Below are positions 1 to 7,256 of a stretch of 14,795 nt of DNA, piece by piece (positions within the stretch are counted from its first letter, which is position 1; each line of letters opens with the position of its first letter). The position numbers and the translations under genes were made by a program. Source of the stretch: Cyanobacteria bacterium K_DeepCast_35m_m2_023 (lineage in GTDB: Bacteria; Cyanobacteriota; Cyanobacteriia; PCC-6307; Cyanobiaceae); assembly GCA_016882345.1 (NCBI GenBank), contig VGQR01000017.1:1-14795 (forward strand). The letters run 5' to 3'. The notes below the pieces were generated by a model. It was given only the letters and a program-made list of their open reading frames with translations. It did not search any database and was not told the origin of the DNA.

Positions 1-2
1 CC

Positions 3-1583
3 CACGCCAGTTCAGGGGTGCCGCAAGCGACGGCCGGCACCTATCGGGGCCTCATTGACAAGATTCCCTACCTGCTGAATCTGGGTGTCACCGCCGTTGA
101 ACTGTTGCCGGTGTTTCAGTTCGATCCCCAGGAGGCTCCAGGAGGACATCCCAATTACTGGGGTTATCAACCCATCTCCTTTTTTGTGCCTCACCACGGT
201 TACGGTAGCAGCTCAGGCGGAGGGCTGGCTCTGCTCGACGAGTTTCGCGACATGGTCAAGGCCTTCCATCGGGCCGGCCTCGAGGTGATTCTCGATGTGG
301 TGTTCAACCACACCGCTGAAGACGGTGGTGATGGCCCCATCTTCAGCTACCGCGGGCTGGCCAATGCCGATTACTACCTGTTGGATCCGGCCGATCCTTC
401 CCGCTATATCGATGACACCGGTTGCCATAACACCTTCAACGCCAACAATCCAATCGTGCGGCGGTTGATTCGCCACAGCCTGCGCCATTGGGTTGAGCAT
501 TTTCATATCGATGGCTTCCGTTTTGATCTGGCCTCAGTCCTGGCCCGTGACGAAACCGGGCAACCGGTGCCAAGACCGCCAATCCTGTGGGATCTGGACA
601 CAGATCCGGTCTTGGCCGGCACCAAGCTGATTGCCGAGGCTTGGGACGCGGCTGGCCTCTATCAGGTCGGCAGCTTCAGCGGCGACCGCTGGCAGGAGTG
701 GAATGGGCGTTTTCGCGACGATCTGCGTCGTTTTGTCAAAGGCGATCCGGGTCAGGTGGCCAAGGTGGCCCAGCGCCTGATCGGCAGTCCCGATATCTAT
801 CGCTCGAAACACCGCGAGGCTGAAGCCAGCATCAACTTCATCTGCTGCCATGACGGATTCACATTGGCGGACCTTGTGAGTTACAACGGCAAGCACAATG
901 AAGCCAATGGCGAGAACAACCGCGACGGATCCGATGACAATGCCAGTTGGAACTGCGGCGTCGAGGGGCCTGTCGATGATGCTACCATCAATAGCTTGAG
1001 GCAGCGCCAGATTCGCAATTTCTTGGCGTTACTGCTGCTCTCAGCAGGCACGCCGATGTTAGCGATGGGTGATGAGATATGCCGTAGTCAACGAGGAAAC
1101 AACAACGCCTACTGCCAGGACAATGACATCAGCTGGCTCGATTGGACGCTGCTGGACCAGCATCACGATCTGCACCGCTTTGTCAGGGCCTTAATCGCCT
1201 ATCGCAAGCGCCGTGATTTTGTTGTCGATGGCGAAGGCCTGAGCCTGGCTGATCTGTTGCGGCGCAATGAAGTCAATTGGCATGGCGTCAATCCCGATCA
1301 GCCCGATTGGGGTGATGCCTCCCACTCTCTGGCGTTGACCCTCACGAGCATCAGCCATCGCTTCCGGCTTTGCCTGATGGTCAATGCCTGGTGGGAACCC
1401 TTGCTGTTCACTCTGCCCCCTGCCGACTTCGGCTCAGAGCAGTGGCACCGTTGGATTGATACAGCCCAGCCCTCCCCCGATGACATCATCGACTGGGACA
1501 GTGCCGCTGCGATCGATCAGCCCCGTTACGCCGTTGCACCGCGCTCGCTGGTGGTGCTGATCGCCGGCCACCCCGCCCATTAG
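3..1583 (+). CDS. glgX: Glycogen debranching enzyme GlgX, 5'-truncated by window edge
   Basis: This is a GH13 isoamylase-type debranching enzyme that hydrolyses alpha-1,6 branches of glycogen in the cytoplasm. The reading frame is open from base 3 and the residues before the first GTG (HASSG, then V) match the conserved HPSSG-type stretch of this family. The gene therefore runs in from the left, and the GTG at 18 is an internal codon. About 526 residues are present, against roughly 700 for the family, so the N-terminal CBM48-like domain is outside. GH13 signatures are intact: DVVFNHT near 294-314, the nucleophile Asp in GFRFD (525-527), the acid/base Glu in AEAWD (636-638), and the third acidic residue in CCHDGF (852-854), followed by the typical YNGKHNEANGENNRDG block. 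The TAG stop overlaps the convergent stop of the CAX antiporter gene. The family assignment is firm. Confidence 0.95.
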   Translation, partial: HASSGVPQATAGTYRGLIDKIPYLLNLGVTAVELLPVFQFDPQEAPGGHPNYWGYQPISFFVPHHGYGSSSGGGLALLDEFRDMVKAFHRAGLEVILDVVFNHTAEDGGDGPIFSYRGLANADYYLLDPADPSRYIDDTGCHNTFNANNPIVRRLIRHSLRHWVEHFHIDGFRFDLASVLARDETGQPVPRPPILWDLDTDPVLAGTKLIAEAWDAAGLYQVGSFSGDRWQEWNGRFRDDLRRFVKGDPGQVAKVAQRLIGSPDIYRSKHREAEASINFICCHDGFTLADLVSYNGKHNEANGENNRDGSDDNASWNCGVEGPVDDATINSLRQRQIRNFLALLLLSAGTPMLAMGDEICRSQRGNNNAYCQDNDISWLDWTLLDQHHDLHRFVRALIAYRKRRDFVVDGEGLSLADLLRRNEVNWHGVNPDQPDWGDASHSLALTLTSISHRFRLCLMVNAWWEPLLFTLPPADFGSEQWHRWIDTAQPSPDDIIDWDSAAAIDQPRYAVAPRSLVVLIAGHPAH

Positions 1584-2701
1584 ATCCTGACCAACAACAG
1601 CGCACCGAGGGCCATGGCCAGAAACAGCACGATCAGTTGAATGCCTTCGTAGACATTGAGTTCACGGTTGTCGGTAATGCGTTCGATCATCAACACCGCG
1701 ATCCCCAGAGCTGCCAATGCAACCGGTGGCAGGCCCAGATGGAGGTAACGACCGAAGGGTAGCCCCGCCAGAACCAGCAATGGCAGAACAAACAGCAGCA
1801 GTTGCAGACTCGAATCAATGGTATTGGTCATCACCAGGGGCATCTGCCGGCGCAGGGCTGCCCGAAATGTGACCAACATCTCAGGCAGACAGCCGAACAG
1901 CGGTAGCAAAAACAGGCCCACGAACAATTCGCTCAGGTGGGCGCCCACAACCAATTGCTCCAGGGTTTGTACCAGGGTCTCGGAAACCACCGCCACCAGG
2001 ATGGTGATCACCGCCAACGCCGGAACCACGGCCCGCAGCGGTGGTGGTGGCGCATCGCCGTCGAACTGGGTTGCGGCGGGCGCTTCGGGCGCCGTTTGGG
2101 CGCGATGCAGCAGTGGGAAGGCCAACAGGTAGTAAGCCAAGGCCAGCACGGCCACCATGGTCGAATACAGGCTGAAGGGGTCCGGATTGTTGTCTCCCTG
2201 CAGGGCGTTGCTCAGGGGTTCCTGGTAGAACACCGACGGCAGAGCGAGCAACAGGGCACTCATCAACAGTTGCATGTTCTGCAGCTCGCGCGTGTGCGAT
2301 GCGACGGCCACGGCCCGTTGGCCCCGCGCGGCGACCACGATCCCAATGCCGAGCACCGGGAGGCAATTGATCACGACAGAACCGGCGATGCTCGTGACGA
2401 CCAGGGGATAGAGGCCGCTGCGCAGGGCGTTGAATGCCACCAGCAATTCGACCAGATTGCCCAACACCACGCTGGCAAGCCCGCCGATGCGGGGGCCGAG
2501 ATGGTGCACTAAGTGTTCAACCAACTGGCTCAGGCTCACGGCCAGAGGCAGCAGACCGAGTCCACAACACACAAAGGCCAGCAGTGGATGCCCCTGGCTG
2601 CTCAATGGGCTCAGCGCCCCTGGCACCAGCACCAGGGCCGTGAACAGCAGCAGCGCCCGCCAGGCCCGAGGCGGTAGCAACAGGGCAAGCACCGCCGTCA
2701 C
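1580..2701 (-). CDS. CAX-type (CaCA superfamily) cation/proton antiporter, divergent active-site motifs
   Basis: A 373-residue integral membrane protein with about 11 hydrophobic helices, of the Ca2+/H+ exchanger (CAX/ChaA) family, which moves Ca2+ or a related cation against protons. Two alpha-repeats are visible. The first (residues about 66-118) has HLGPRIGG, then GNLVELL with Glu85, then GSVVIN. The second (about 255-310) has GCLPEM with Glu274, then DSSLQ. The C-terminal NVYEGIQL matches the family's last helix. A hydrophilic, Pro-rich linker (about 203-222) separates the halves. Both transport glutamates are kept, but the second repeat reads GCLPE where GNAAE is usual, and DSS where GSS is usual, so ion specificity may differ. 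GTG is chosen as start because it overlaps the stop of the VOC gene by four bases (GTGA), which suggests translational coupling. It is the last gene of the seven-gene run. Confidence 0.88.
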   Translation of the reverse strand: MTAVLALLLPPRAWRALLLFTALVLVPGALSPLSSQGHPLLAFVCCGLGLLPLAVSLSQLVEHLVHHLGPRIGGLASVVLGNLVELLVAFNALRSGLYPLVVTSIAGSVVINCLPVLGIGIVVAARGQRAVAVASHTRELQNMQLLMSALLLALPSVFYQEPLSNALQGDNNPDPFSLYSTMVAVLALAYYLLAFPLLHRAQTAPEAPAATQFDGDAPPPPLRAVVPALAVITILVAVVSETLVQTLEQLVVGAHLSELFVGLFLLPLFGCLPEMLVTFRAALRRQMPLVMTNTIDSSLQLLLFVLPLLVLAGLPFGRYLHLGLPPVALAALGIAVLMIERITDNRELNVYEGIQLIVLFLAMALGALLLVRI

Positions 2702-3705
2702 CGCTCGATCAGCTGAAGGCGATGGCCATCGGGATCGGCCACCTGCAGGGCGCGCCGCCCACCGATCAGCGTGGCTTGCTCGCCCAGTGGCACAATGCCC
2801 GGGCTAAGCAGTTGTCCTCCAAACGTCTCAATTTGATCGACGATCGTTGCCAGATCGTCGACTTGCAGACGGATCTGCCAGTACGCCAGATCCTGGGGCG
2901 CCAGATCCTGCGGCATGGGATGGCCTTGATTGGGCGGCAGATAATTGAGGCATTCGATCCCGGCCCCCGCTGGGCAGCGGTGGCTGGTGATGCGCACCTC
3001 GGTGTTGCTGAGGCCATCGAGCCCATCCTGGGTCGGGCCGTTGTTGATGCCATCACCCCCCAGCCGCAGACCCAGCACGGTGTCGTAAAAGCGGCAGCTC
3101 ACTTCGCTCACCGAGACGCTGATGGCGCTGTGATCGATGCCCAGCAGCGGTGTCTGGGACCCCCCCGGCTCGTAGCTTCCTGTCGTGCTGTGGCGATGCC
3201 AGCGGGCATCCCCTTTGTCGGGGGGAAACTGCAACAACTCCAGGTTATGGCCCTCGGGATCCCTGAATTTGTAGGCGCGAATGCCAGCGGCGGCGCGGTT
3301 CGATGCTGGCAGGGTCTGGGGTGCCGACGAGATCGCCGTCGCCTGGCCCGAGCGCAGGGCTGGTTCCAGCCTGGCCAGGGCCTGATCGAGATCACGGGCC
3401 ACGAGACACACGTGTTGAAACCACAGGTCACAACTGCGCGAGGCTGCCGGGATCGCTCGCCAGGGCCGCTGCCCAGGACCGGCATCGATCACCTGGGTGA
3501 TCTCGAGGCACTCGTCACCCAGATGCAACCGTTGCAAAAGCAGCGTTGCCTCGGGCAGTCCGATCAGTTGACAGTAGGCACCACCCTGCAGCGTGAACGG
3601 CTGTTGAGCTGCAAAGCCGAGATGGTCGCGGTAGAACACCACGAGCGCTTCGGCGTTGTGGCTGCCGAAGCCCACCTGCAGCAATCGGGGCACGGCGGCC
3701 GTCAT
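2698..3705 (-). CDS. Two-domain VOC family protein (glyoxalase/bleomycin resistance/extradiol dioxygenase fold)
   Basis: A 335-residue soluble protein built from two VOC units. The first spans about residues 6-160 and ends in DPEGHNLELLQF. The second spans about 187-335 and ends in DPDGHRLQLIE. Typical VOC start patterns are present: VFYRDHLGF in unit 1 and a GIDHSAISV strand with FYDTVLGL in unit 2. Candidate metal ligands are His98 and Glu156 in unit 1 and His192 in unit 2. The position equivalent to Glu156 in unit 2 is Gln331, so the units may not bind metal equally. VOC proteins include glyoxalase I, fosfomycin/bleomycin resistance proteins and ring-cleaving dioxygenases, and the sequence does not say which reaction applies here. 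The ATG overlaps the stop of the GlcG-like gene by four bases (ATGA), and its own stop overlaps the antiporter start in the same way. Confidence 0.88.
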   Translation of the reverse strand: MTAAVPRLLQVGFGSHNAEALVVFYRDHLGFAAQQPFTLQGGAYCQLIGLPEATLLLQRLHLGDECLEITQVIDAGPGQRPWRAIPAASRSCDLWFQHVCLVARDLDQALARLEPALRSGQATAISSAPQTLPASNRAAAGIRAYKFRDPEGHNLELLQFPPDKGDARWHRHSTTGSYEPGGSQTPLLGIDHSAISVSVSEVSCRFYDTVLGLRLGGDGINNGPTQDGLDGLSNTEVRITSHRCPAGAGIECLNYLPPNQGHPMPQDLAPQDLAYWQIRLQVDDLATIVDQIETFGGQLLSPGIVPLGEQATLIGGRRALQVADPDGHRLQLIER

Positions 3706-4154
3706 GGCTGTGAGACTGCCAGGGTCTCAAAGGCCGCAGCACCCGCCTCGGCGATGCGCAGGTCGATGTCAGGCGTCATGCCCGACACGCCGATCGCCCC
3801 GAGACAATGGCCGTCAAGCAGCAACGGCAGACCGCCACCCATGGCGACGGCTGGCTGGCCGAAGAGTCCGGCCAGCTGCAGCAAGGCCGGGCGTGTGGTG
3901 TTGATGCTGTGCTCTTGATCGGCCGTTGGCTTGCCATTGAGAGCCGCCATGCGGGCCTTGGCGATTGCGGTTTCGCTGCTGGCCGGACTGGCACCATCGC
4001 GACGCTCGAGCATCAGCAGATGACCGCCGCTGTCGACCAGGGCAATGCTGACCCGGGCTGGTCCCTGACCATCGGTGTCGCGATCGGCCTCGGCATGCGC
4101 TGCATCGATGATGCGGCGGACGTCGGCTCGCTCGAGTTGTTGAGTGCGTTGCAT
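3702..4154 (-). CDS. GlcG/HbpS family heme-binding-like protein
   Basis: A 150-residue protein of the GlcG/HbpS (PF03928-type) family. Recognisable elements are the N-terminal helix, the strand VSIALVDSGGHLLMLERRDGA (about 35-55), the helix SSETAIAKARMAAL (59-72), the GGGLPLL strand turn (106-112), and the C-terminal GAIGVSGMTPDIDLRIAEAGA block (119-139). Family members bind heme or corrinoids, or are encoded next to glycolate and small-diol enzymes; the molecular role is often unknown. There is no signal peptide, so it should be cytoplasmic here. It starts five bases after the stop of the Nif11-domain gene and overlaps the VOC gene by four bases, so it is very likely translated from the same messenger RNA. 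Family assignment is firm, biochemical function is open. Confidence 0.88.
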   Translation of the reverse strand: MQRTQQLERADVRRIIDAAHAEADRDTDGQGPARVSIALVDSGGHLLMLERRDGASPASSETAIAKARMAALNGKPTADQEHSINTTRPALLQLAGLFGQPAVAMGGGLPLLLDGHCLGAIGVSGMTPDIDLRIAEAGAAAFETLAVSQP

Positions 4155-4159
4155 CGGGT

Positions 4160-4417
4160 TCAGGACCAGACGATGGTCATCAACCAGAGATGGCCCTCGA
4201 GGCTCACCCCAGCAGCCGCGGCGGCCAGGTCCGATTCCGAGAGCCGCAGGGTGGCTTCTGCCTGGTGTCGCACCAGGTCAACCCCGCTGAACTGAAACCC
4301 CAGACTGGCTCCCAGTTGGGCGATGGCATCGAGATTGGGGCAGTGCTGCAGTTGCTGCAGCAGGGCTGGATCGGCTTTGACCTGTTGGAGGAACGCTTCC
4401 AGGGAAGGGTTGGCCAT
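4160..4417 (-). CDS. Nif11-domain small protein (possible leader-like peptide without a recognisable core)
   Basis: An 85-residue protein whose first half matches the Nif11 domain: SLEAFLQQVKADPALLQQL (5-23), then LDAIAQLGASLGFQFSGVDL (29-48), and an LSESDL motif at 59-64 where the family commonly has an LS-acid-x-L turn. In RiPP leader versions this turn is followed by a Gly-Gly cleavage site and a Cys/Ser/Thr-rich core. Here it is followed by a run of alanines and one glycine (AAAAAG, 65-70) and a 15-residue tail (from VSLEG to VWS) without cysteine. It may therefore be a stand-alone Nif11 protein or a degenerate leader. No modification enzyme or peptidase-transporter is in view. It lies 42 bases after the lactonase gene and 5 before the GlcG-like gene, inside the operon. 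No Shine-Dalgarno is obvious. Confidence 0.8.
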   Translation of the reverse strand: MANPSLEAFLQQVKADPALLQQLQHCPNLDAIAQLGASLGFQFSGVDLVRHQAEATLRLSESDLAAAAAGVSLEGHLWLMTIVWS

Positions 4418-4459
4418 CGAAAGACAGTGGGTGGAGTGAGGATGGGAGCGCCGCTGCGT

Positions 4460-5377
4460 TCAGGGCCAGCGGGCGCCGCGGGTGTTGGTGAACAGGCTGT
4501 AGAGCGCCGTCGAGGCACACAGGAACAGGCGGCTGTTGTATCGATCGCCAAAACAGACATTGGAGACCTGTTTGGGCACGAGAACCTTGCCGATCAAGGT
4601 GCCATCGGGCGCGACGCAATGCACCCCATCGGCAGCACCGCACCAGAGGTTGCCGGCTTCATCGACGGCGAATCCATCGGCCCAGCCCGGGTGGATGCAG
4701 TGGAAGCTTTCTCCGCCACTGAGGCTCTGCCCGTCGGCTGCGACGTCAAAGCGACGCAGCATCCGGCGTGGTTCGCTGACACCGGGGGCACCCGATTCGG
4801 CCACGTACAGCAGGCTCTCATCGGGTGAGAATGCCAGCCCATTGGGTCCGTCAAAGTCGCCAGCCAACAACGTGACCCTGCCCGTGTCTGGCTCAAGGCG
4901 ATACAACCCCACCGGTTGCTCCGAGGTCTGACGCCCACCCTCGTAGTCGTTCATCAGGCCATAGAGCGGATCGCTGAACCAGATCGACCCGTCGCTCTTG
5001 ACCACGACGTCATTGGGCGCATTCAGTCTCTCGCCGTTGGCCTGCTGGATCAGCGTGGTGACGCTGCCGTCGTGCTCGATGCGGGTCAGGCTGCGGGCGC
5101 GGTGGTGGCAGGTGATCAGTCGCCCCTCACGGTCGCGGGTTTGCCCGTTGGCGTAGTCGGAAGGTTGGCGAAACACGCTGACCCCGTGTTGCTCGCTCCA
5201 GCGCAGCGTTCGGTTGTTGGGGATGTCATTGAACAACAGACAGTTGTGGTCCCCAAACCACACCGGACCTTCCAGCCAGCGGAAGCCTTCGGCCAGCAGC
5301 TCAAGCTCGGCGTTGAACAGCACCAACGCGTCGAAACGCGGATCGTGGCTCTCGGTGCAGGCTGAAGGGTTGTTCAT
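4460..5377 (-). CDS. SMP-30/gluconolactonase/LRE family hydrolase
   Basis: A 305-residue six-bladed beta-propeller lactonase of the SMP-30/gluconolactonase family, which opens sugar lactones such as glucono-1,5-lactone using a divalent metal. The four metal/active-site positions are visible: Glu36 in LEGPVW, Asn122 in APNDVVVKSDGSIWFSDPLYG, Asn179 in DGPNGLAFSPDE, and Asp234 in WADGFAVDE. The open frame extends 22 codons upstream, but ATG at 5377-5375 is preferred. It overlaps the cupin stop by four bases (ATGA), as at two other junctions of this operon, and the extension would lie inside the cupin gene. There is no signal peptide, so a cytoplasmic enzyme is expected. The divergent glucose 1-dehydrogenase-like SDR would supply its substrate. 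Other sugar or non-sugar lactones are also possible. Confidence 0.9.
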   Translation of the reverse strand: MNNPSACTESHDPRFDALVLFNAELELLAEGFRWLEGPVWFGDHNCLLFNDIPNNRTLRWSEQHGVSVFRQPSDYANGQTRDREGRLITCHHRARSLTRIEHDGSVTTLIQQANGERLNAPNDVVVKSDGSIWFSDPLYGLMNDYEGGRQTSEQPVGLYRLEPDTGRVTLLAGDFDGPNGLAFSPDESLLYVAESGAPGVSEPRRMLRRFDVAADGQSLSGGESFHCIHPGWADGFAVDEAGNLWCGAADGVHCVAPDGTLIGKVLVPKQVSNVCFGDRYNSRLFLCASTALYSLFTNTRGARWP

Positions 5378-5835
5378 CGGAAGAATCCCGGCGGCACGTT
5401 CCGCCAGGCGTCGTCGTTGCGTTGGATGATCAGCTGCACGCACGGTTCATCACCCACCTGGGCCGAAAGATGCCCCTGGCGGCCATCGGGGGTGGCAATG
5501 CAGCCCTGATCGCCCCCATACGAGTATTCACCGGCGTTGATGACGACTTTGGTGCCATCCATGCTTTCGACTGACCAGGCTCCCTTGAGCACGTAGATCC
5601 ACTTGGGCACATGGTTCTCATGCCAGTGAGCGGTCCAGCCCACCGGCAGGTAGGTGACAAAGGCGTTGCCGTTCTCAAACAGCGCTCTGGAAAACTGCGG
5701 CGAATCGCCTGGGCCCAGCACACCCAGTTCAAAATTGGCAATGGTGCACTGCTGCTGACGGCTGACACCGTCCTGATCGCACCAGAGGTGCCAATAGCTC
5801 TCAGGTTGTGGAGCCAGGCTGTAGGGATCGGTCAT
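5374..5835 (-). CDS. Small cupin-domain protein
   Basis: A 153-residue single-domain cupin. Motif 1 is recognisable around 66-85 as VGWTAHWHENHVPKWIYVLKG, with His70 and His72 as likely metal ligands (His75 adjacent); the usual Glu is not at its normal spacing. Motif 2 lies around 109-122, with His122 following PDGRQG. Trp and Tyr are abundant near the start (SYWHLWCDQDGVSRQQQC). The open frame extends 52 codons upstream to 5991, but that extension overlaps the RidA gene and reads as low-complexity Arg/Ser/Trp sequence, so ATG at 5835 is chosen. It starts 31 bases after the RidA stop and its stop overlaps the lactonase start by four bases. Cupins of this kind include isomerases, oxygenases and ligand-binding proteins; no specific reaction can be assigned. 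Confidence 0.85.
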   Translation of the reverse strand: MTDPYSLAPQPESYWHLWCDQDGVSRQQQCTIANFELGVLGPGDSPQFSRALFENGNAFVTYLPVGWTAHWHENHVPKWIYVLKGAWSVESMDGTKVVINAGEYSYGGDQGCIATPDGRQGHLSAQVGDEPCVQLIIQRNDDAWRNVPPGFFR

Positions 5836-5866
5836 GGTCGGATCGGTGGCGGGAGCTTCAGATGGT

Positions 5867-6271
5867 TCAGTCCTTGATCGCGATGGCAGAGATCTCCAGC
5901 TGAATGCCCAGCACCAGCGCCGACACCTCCACGACTGCGCGAGAGGGGTAGGCATTGGCATCCGGAAAATACTCCTGCCAGACCGCATCAAACGTGTCCA
6001 GTGTGTCGATGTCAGTCAGATACACGGTGGCGCTCACCACATCGGCAAAGCTGAATCCGGCCTCCTCGAGCACGGCCTGCATGTTGCGCATCACCTGGCG
6101 TGATTCGAGGGTGATATCGCCATCGCCCACCTTGAGGTTTGTGCTGGGATCGACAGGCAGCTGACCTGTGATGAACAGCATCTTGCCCCGTTGGAACCCC
6201 TGGCTGTACGACGCCACAGGCTTCGGGAACCGCTCGCTGTGAATGGCCCTGCGGATTGGAGTGGTTGACAT
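5867..6271 (-). CDS. RidA/YjgF/UK114 family protein (probable enamine/imine deaminase)
   Basis: A 134-residue Rid-family protein. Family features are the SYSQG near 21-25, the FITGQLPVDP strand (33-42), the long helix with VMRNMQAVLEEAGFSFADVV (60-79), the VYLTDID turn (83-89), and the C-terminal PSRAVVEV with Arg111 and LEISAIA with Glu126. The Arg at this position is the residue that holds the substrate carboxylate in RidA proper, so hydrolysis of reactive enamines or imines to keto acids is plausible; related proteins act as 2-aminomuconate deaminases. ATG at 6271 is preferred over the upstream ATG at 6301, because the 10 extra residues do not look like the family and a weak purine-rich GAGAA stands just before 6271. 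First gene of the seven-gene run, reading away from the divergent intergenic region. Confidence 0.9.
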   Translation of the reverse strand: MSTTPIRRAIHSERFPKPVASYSQGFQRGKMLFITGQLPVDPSTNLKVGDGDITLESRQVMRNMQAVLEEAGFSFADVVSATVYLTDIDTLDTFDAVWQEYFPDANAYPSRAVVEVSALVLGIQLEISAIAIKD

Positions 6272-6431
6272 GGAGTTCTCGGGCGTGTCGTGTGACCGCA
6301 CCGTAGGGATCTGTGATCCGTTGTCATCTGTGTGTCACAGAACACGATCGGACAGCGTGTTTCAAATTGCAGCGGACGGCGGCGCCTGTGCTTAGGGTTC
6401 CAGCACGACTGCTGCCTGAGGGCCCACCTCC
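6272..6431. promoter_or_regulatory. Divergent intergenic region with a CTGTGA...TCACAG inverted repeat
   Basis: These 160 bases separate the starts of the RidA operon (left) and the dehydrogenase operon (right) and should hold both promoters. A perfect 6-bp inverted repeat, CTGTGA at 6311-6316 and TCACAG at 6335-6340, is separated by 18 bases. The right half also lies in TGTGTGTCACA. The half-sites resemble TGTGA/TCACA elements used by CRP-family regulators, but the spacing is much wider than the canonical 6 bases. On the - strand ATGACA (-35) and TACGGT (-10), 16 bases apart, are a weak promoter candidate about 28 bases before the RidA ATG. No NtcA-like GTA-N8-TAC site was found. Regulatory function is inferred from position only. 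Confidence 0.4.
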
Positions 6432-7238
6432 ATGATCACGTCCAATCCCTACGCCAACGAGACCCTTGCCAGTTTTCTGCGGGGAAAGGTCGCCATTGTC
6501 ACTGGTGGTAACAGCGGTATTGGTAAGGCCATCGTCGAGTGCCTGGCCGAGCTCGGCGCCAAGGTTGTGATCGACTATCGCTCCCATCCTGAGGCGACCG
6601 AAGAGATTGAGAGGGAAATCGGCAGCTTCGGGGGCTGCAGTCTTGGTGTTCAGGCCGACGTGTCCAAGCTCGATGACCTGCAGCGGCTGGTGCAGGCTGC
6701 GGTTGAACGCTATGGCCGTCTGGATGTGATGGTCAACAATGCGGGTATTGAGACTCGAACGTCGATTCTTGACACCACGCCAGATGATTTCGACAAGGTC
6801 CTCGACGTCAACCTGCGCGGTGTCTTCTTCGCCACTCAGTTCGCCGCCCAGCAGATGATTGCCCAGGGGGGTGGTGGGCGCATCATCAATATTTCCTCGG
6901 TTCATGAAGATTGGCCGATGCCCAACAACACCCCCTACTGCTGCGCCAAGGGAGGGGTGCGCATGATGACCCGCACGGCGGCCCTTGAGCTGGCACCCCA
7001 TGGCATCACGGTGGTCAACGTCGGCCCGGGGGCCGTGGCCACACCGATCAATGATTCGACCATGAACAATCCCGAGCTGCTGGCCAAGCTGAATGCGGCC
7101 ATTCCCCTCGGACGCATGGCCCAACCCGAGGAGATTGCCAGTGTGGTGGGATTCCTGGCCAGTGATGCAGCCAGCTACATCACCGCCACCACCATCTTTG
7201 CTGATGGCGGCATCATGCAGAGCAGTCCAGGCCTCTGA
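6432..7238 (+). CDS. SDR family oxidoreductase, glucose 1-dehydrogenase-like
   Basis: A 268-residue short-chain dehydrogenase/reductase. Rossmann and catalytic motifs are complete: TGGNSGIG (24-31), a DYRS strand end (48-51), NNAG (102-105), Asn127 in VNLRG, Ser155/Ser156 in INISSVHED, Tyr169 and Lys173 in YCCAK, and the C-terminal IFADGG (255-260). The SSVHE segment, the GPGAVATPIN segment (198-207) and the FADGG ending closely recall Bacillus NAD(P)-dependent glucose 1-dehydrogenase (EC 1.1.1.47), which oxidises beta-glucose to glucono-1,5-lactone. Specificity for glucose is an inference, as SDR annotations are often loose. The divergent gluconolactonase strengthens it. The start ATG has no clear Shine-Dalgarno. 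The next gene follows after 18 bases. Confidence 0.85.
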   Translation: MITSNPYANETLASFLRGKVAIVTGGNSGIGKAIVECLAELGAKVVIDYRSHPEATEEIEREIGSFGGCSLGVQADVSKLDDLQRLVQAAVERYGRLDVMVNNAGIETRTSILDTTPDDFDKVLDVNLRGVFFATQFAAQQMIAQGGGGRIINISSVHEDWPMPNNTPYCCAKGGVRMMTRTAALELAPHGITVVNVGPGAVATPINDSTMNNPELLAKLNAAIPLGRMAQPEEIASVVGFLASDAASYITATTIFADGGIMQSSPGL

Positions 7239-7256
7239 TCGGGGGCAGTCATCGCC

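Noticed and set aside
18..20. GTG as the start of the debranching enzyme
   Set aside because: Conserved family residues continue upstream of it to the window edge, so the gene is truncated there and this GTG is internal.
2722..3918. A 398-codon open frame on the + strand
   Set aside because: It is opposite the VOC and GlcG-like genes, which have recognisable folds and coupled starts; the antisense product resembles nothing.
4160..4417. Calling the Nif11 peptide a lanthipeptide precursor
   Set aside because: There is no Gly-Gly site, no Cys in the tail, and no modification or export gene in the window.
4190..4828. A 212-codon open frame on the + strand over the Nif11 and lactonase genes
   Set aside because: Shadow of well-supported genes on the other strand, with no family signature.
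5836..5991. 52-codon N-terminal extension of the cupin
   Set aside because: It overlaps the RidA coding sequence and reads as Arg/Ser/Trp-rich antisense-like sequence; the ATG at 5835 gives a normal cupin length.
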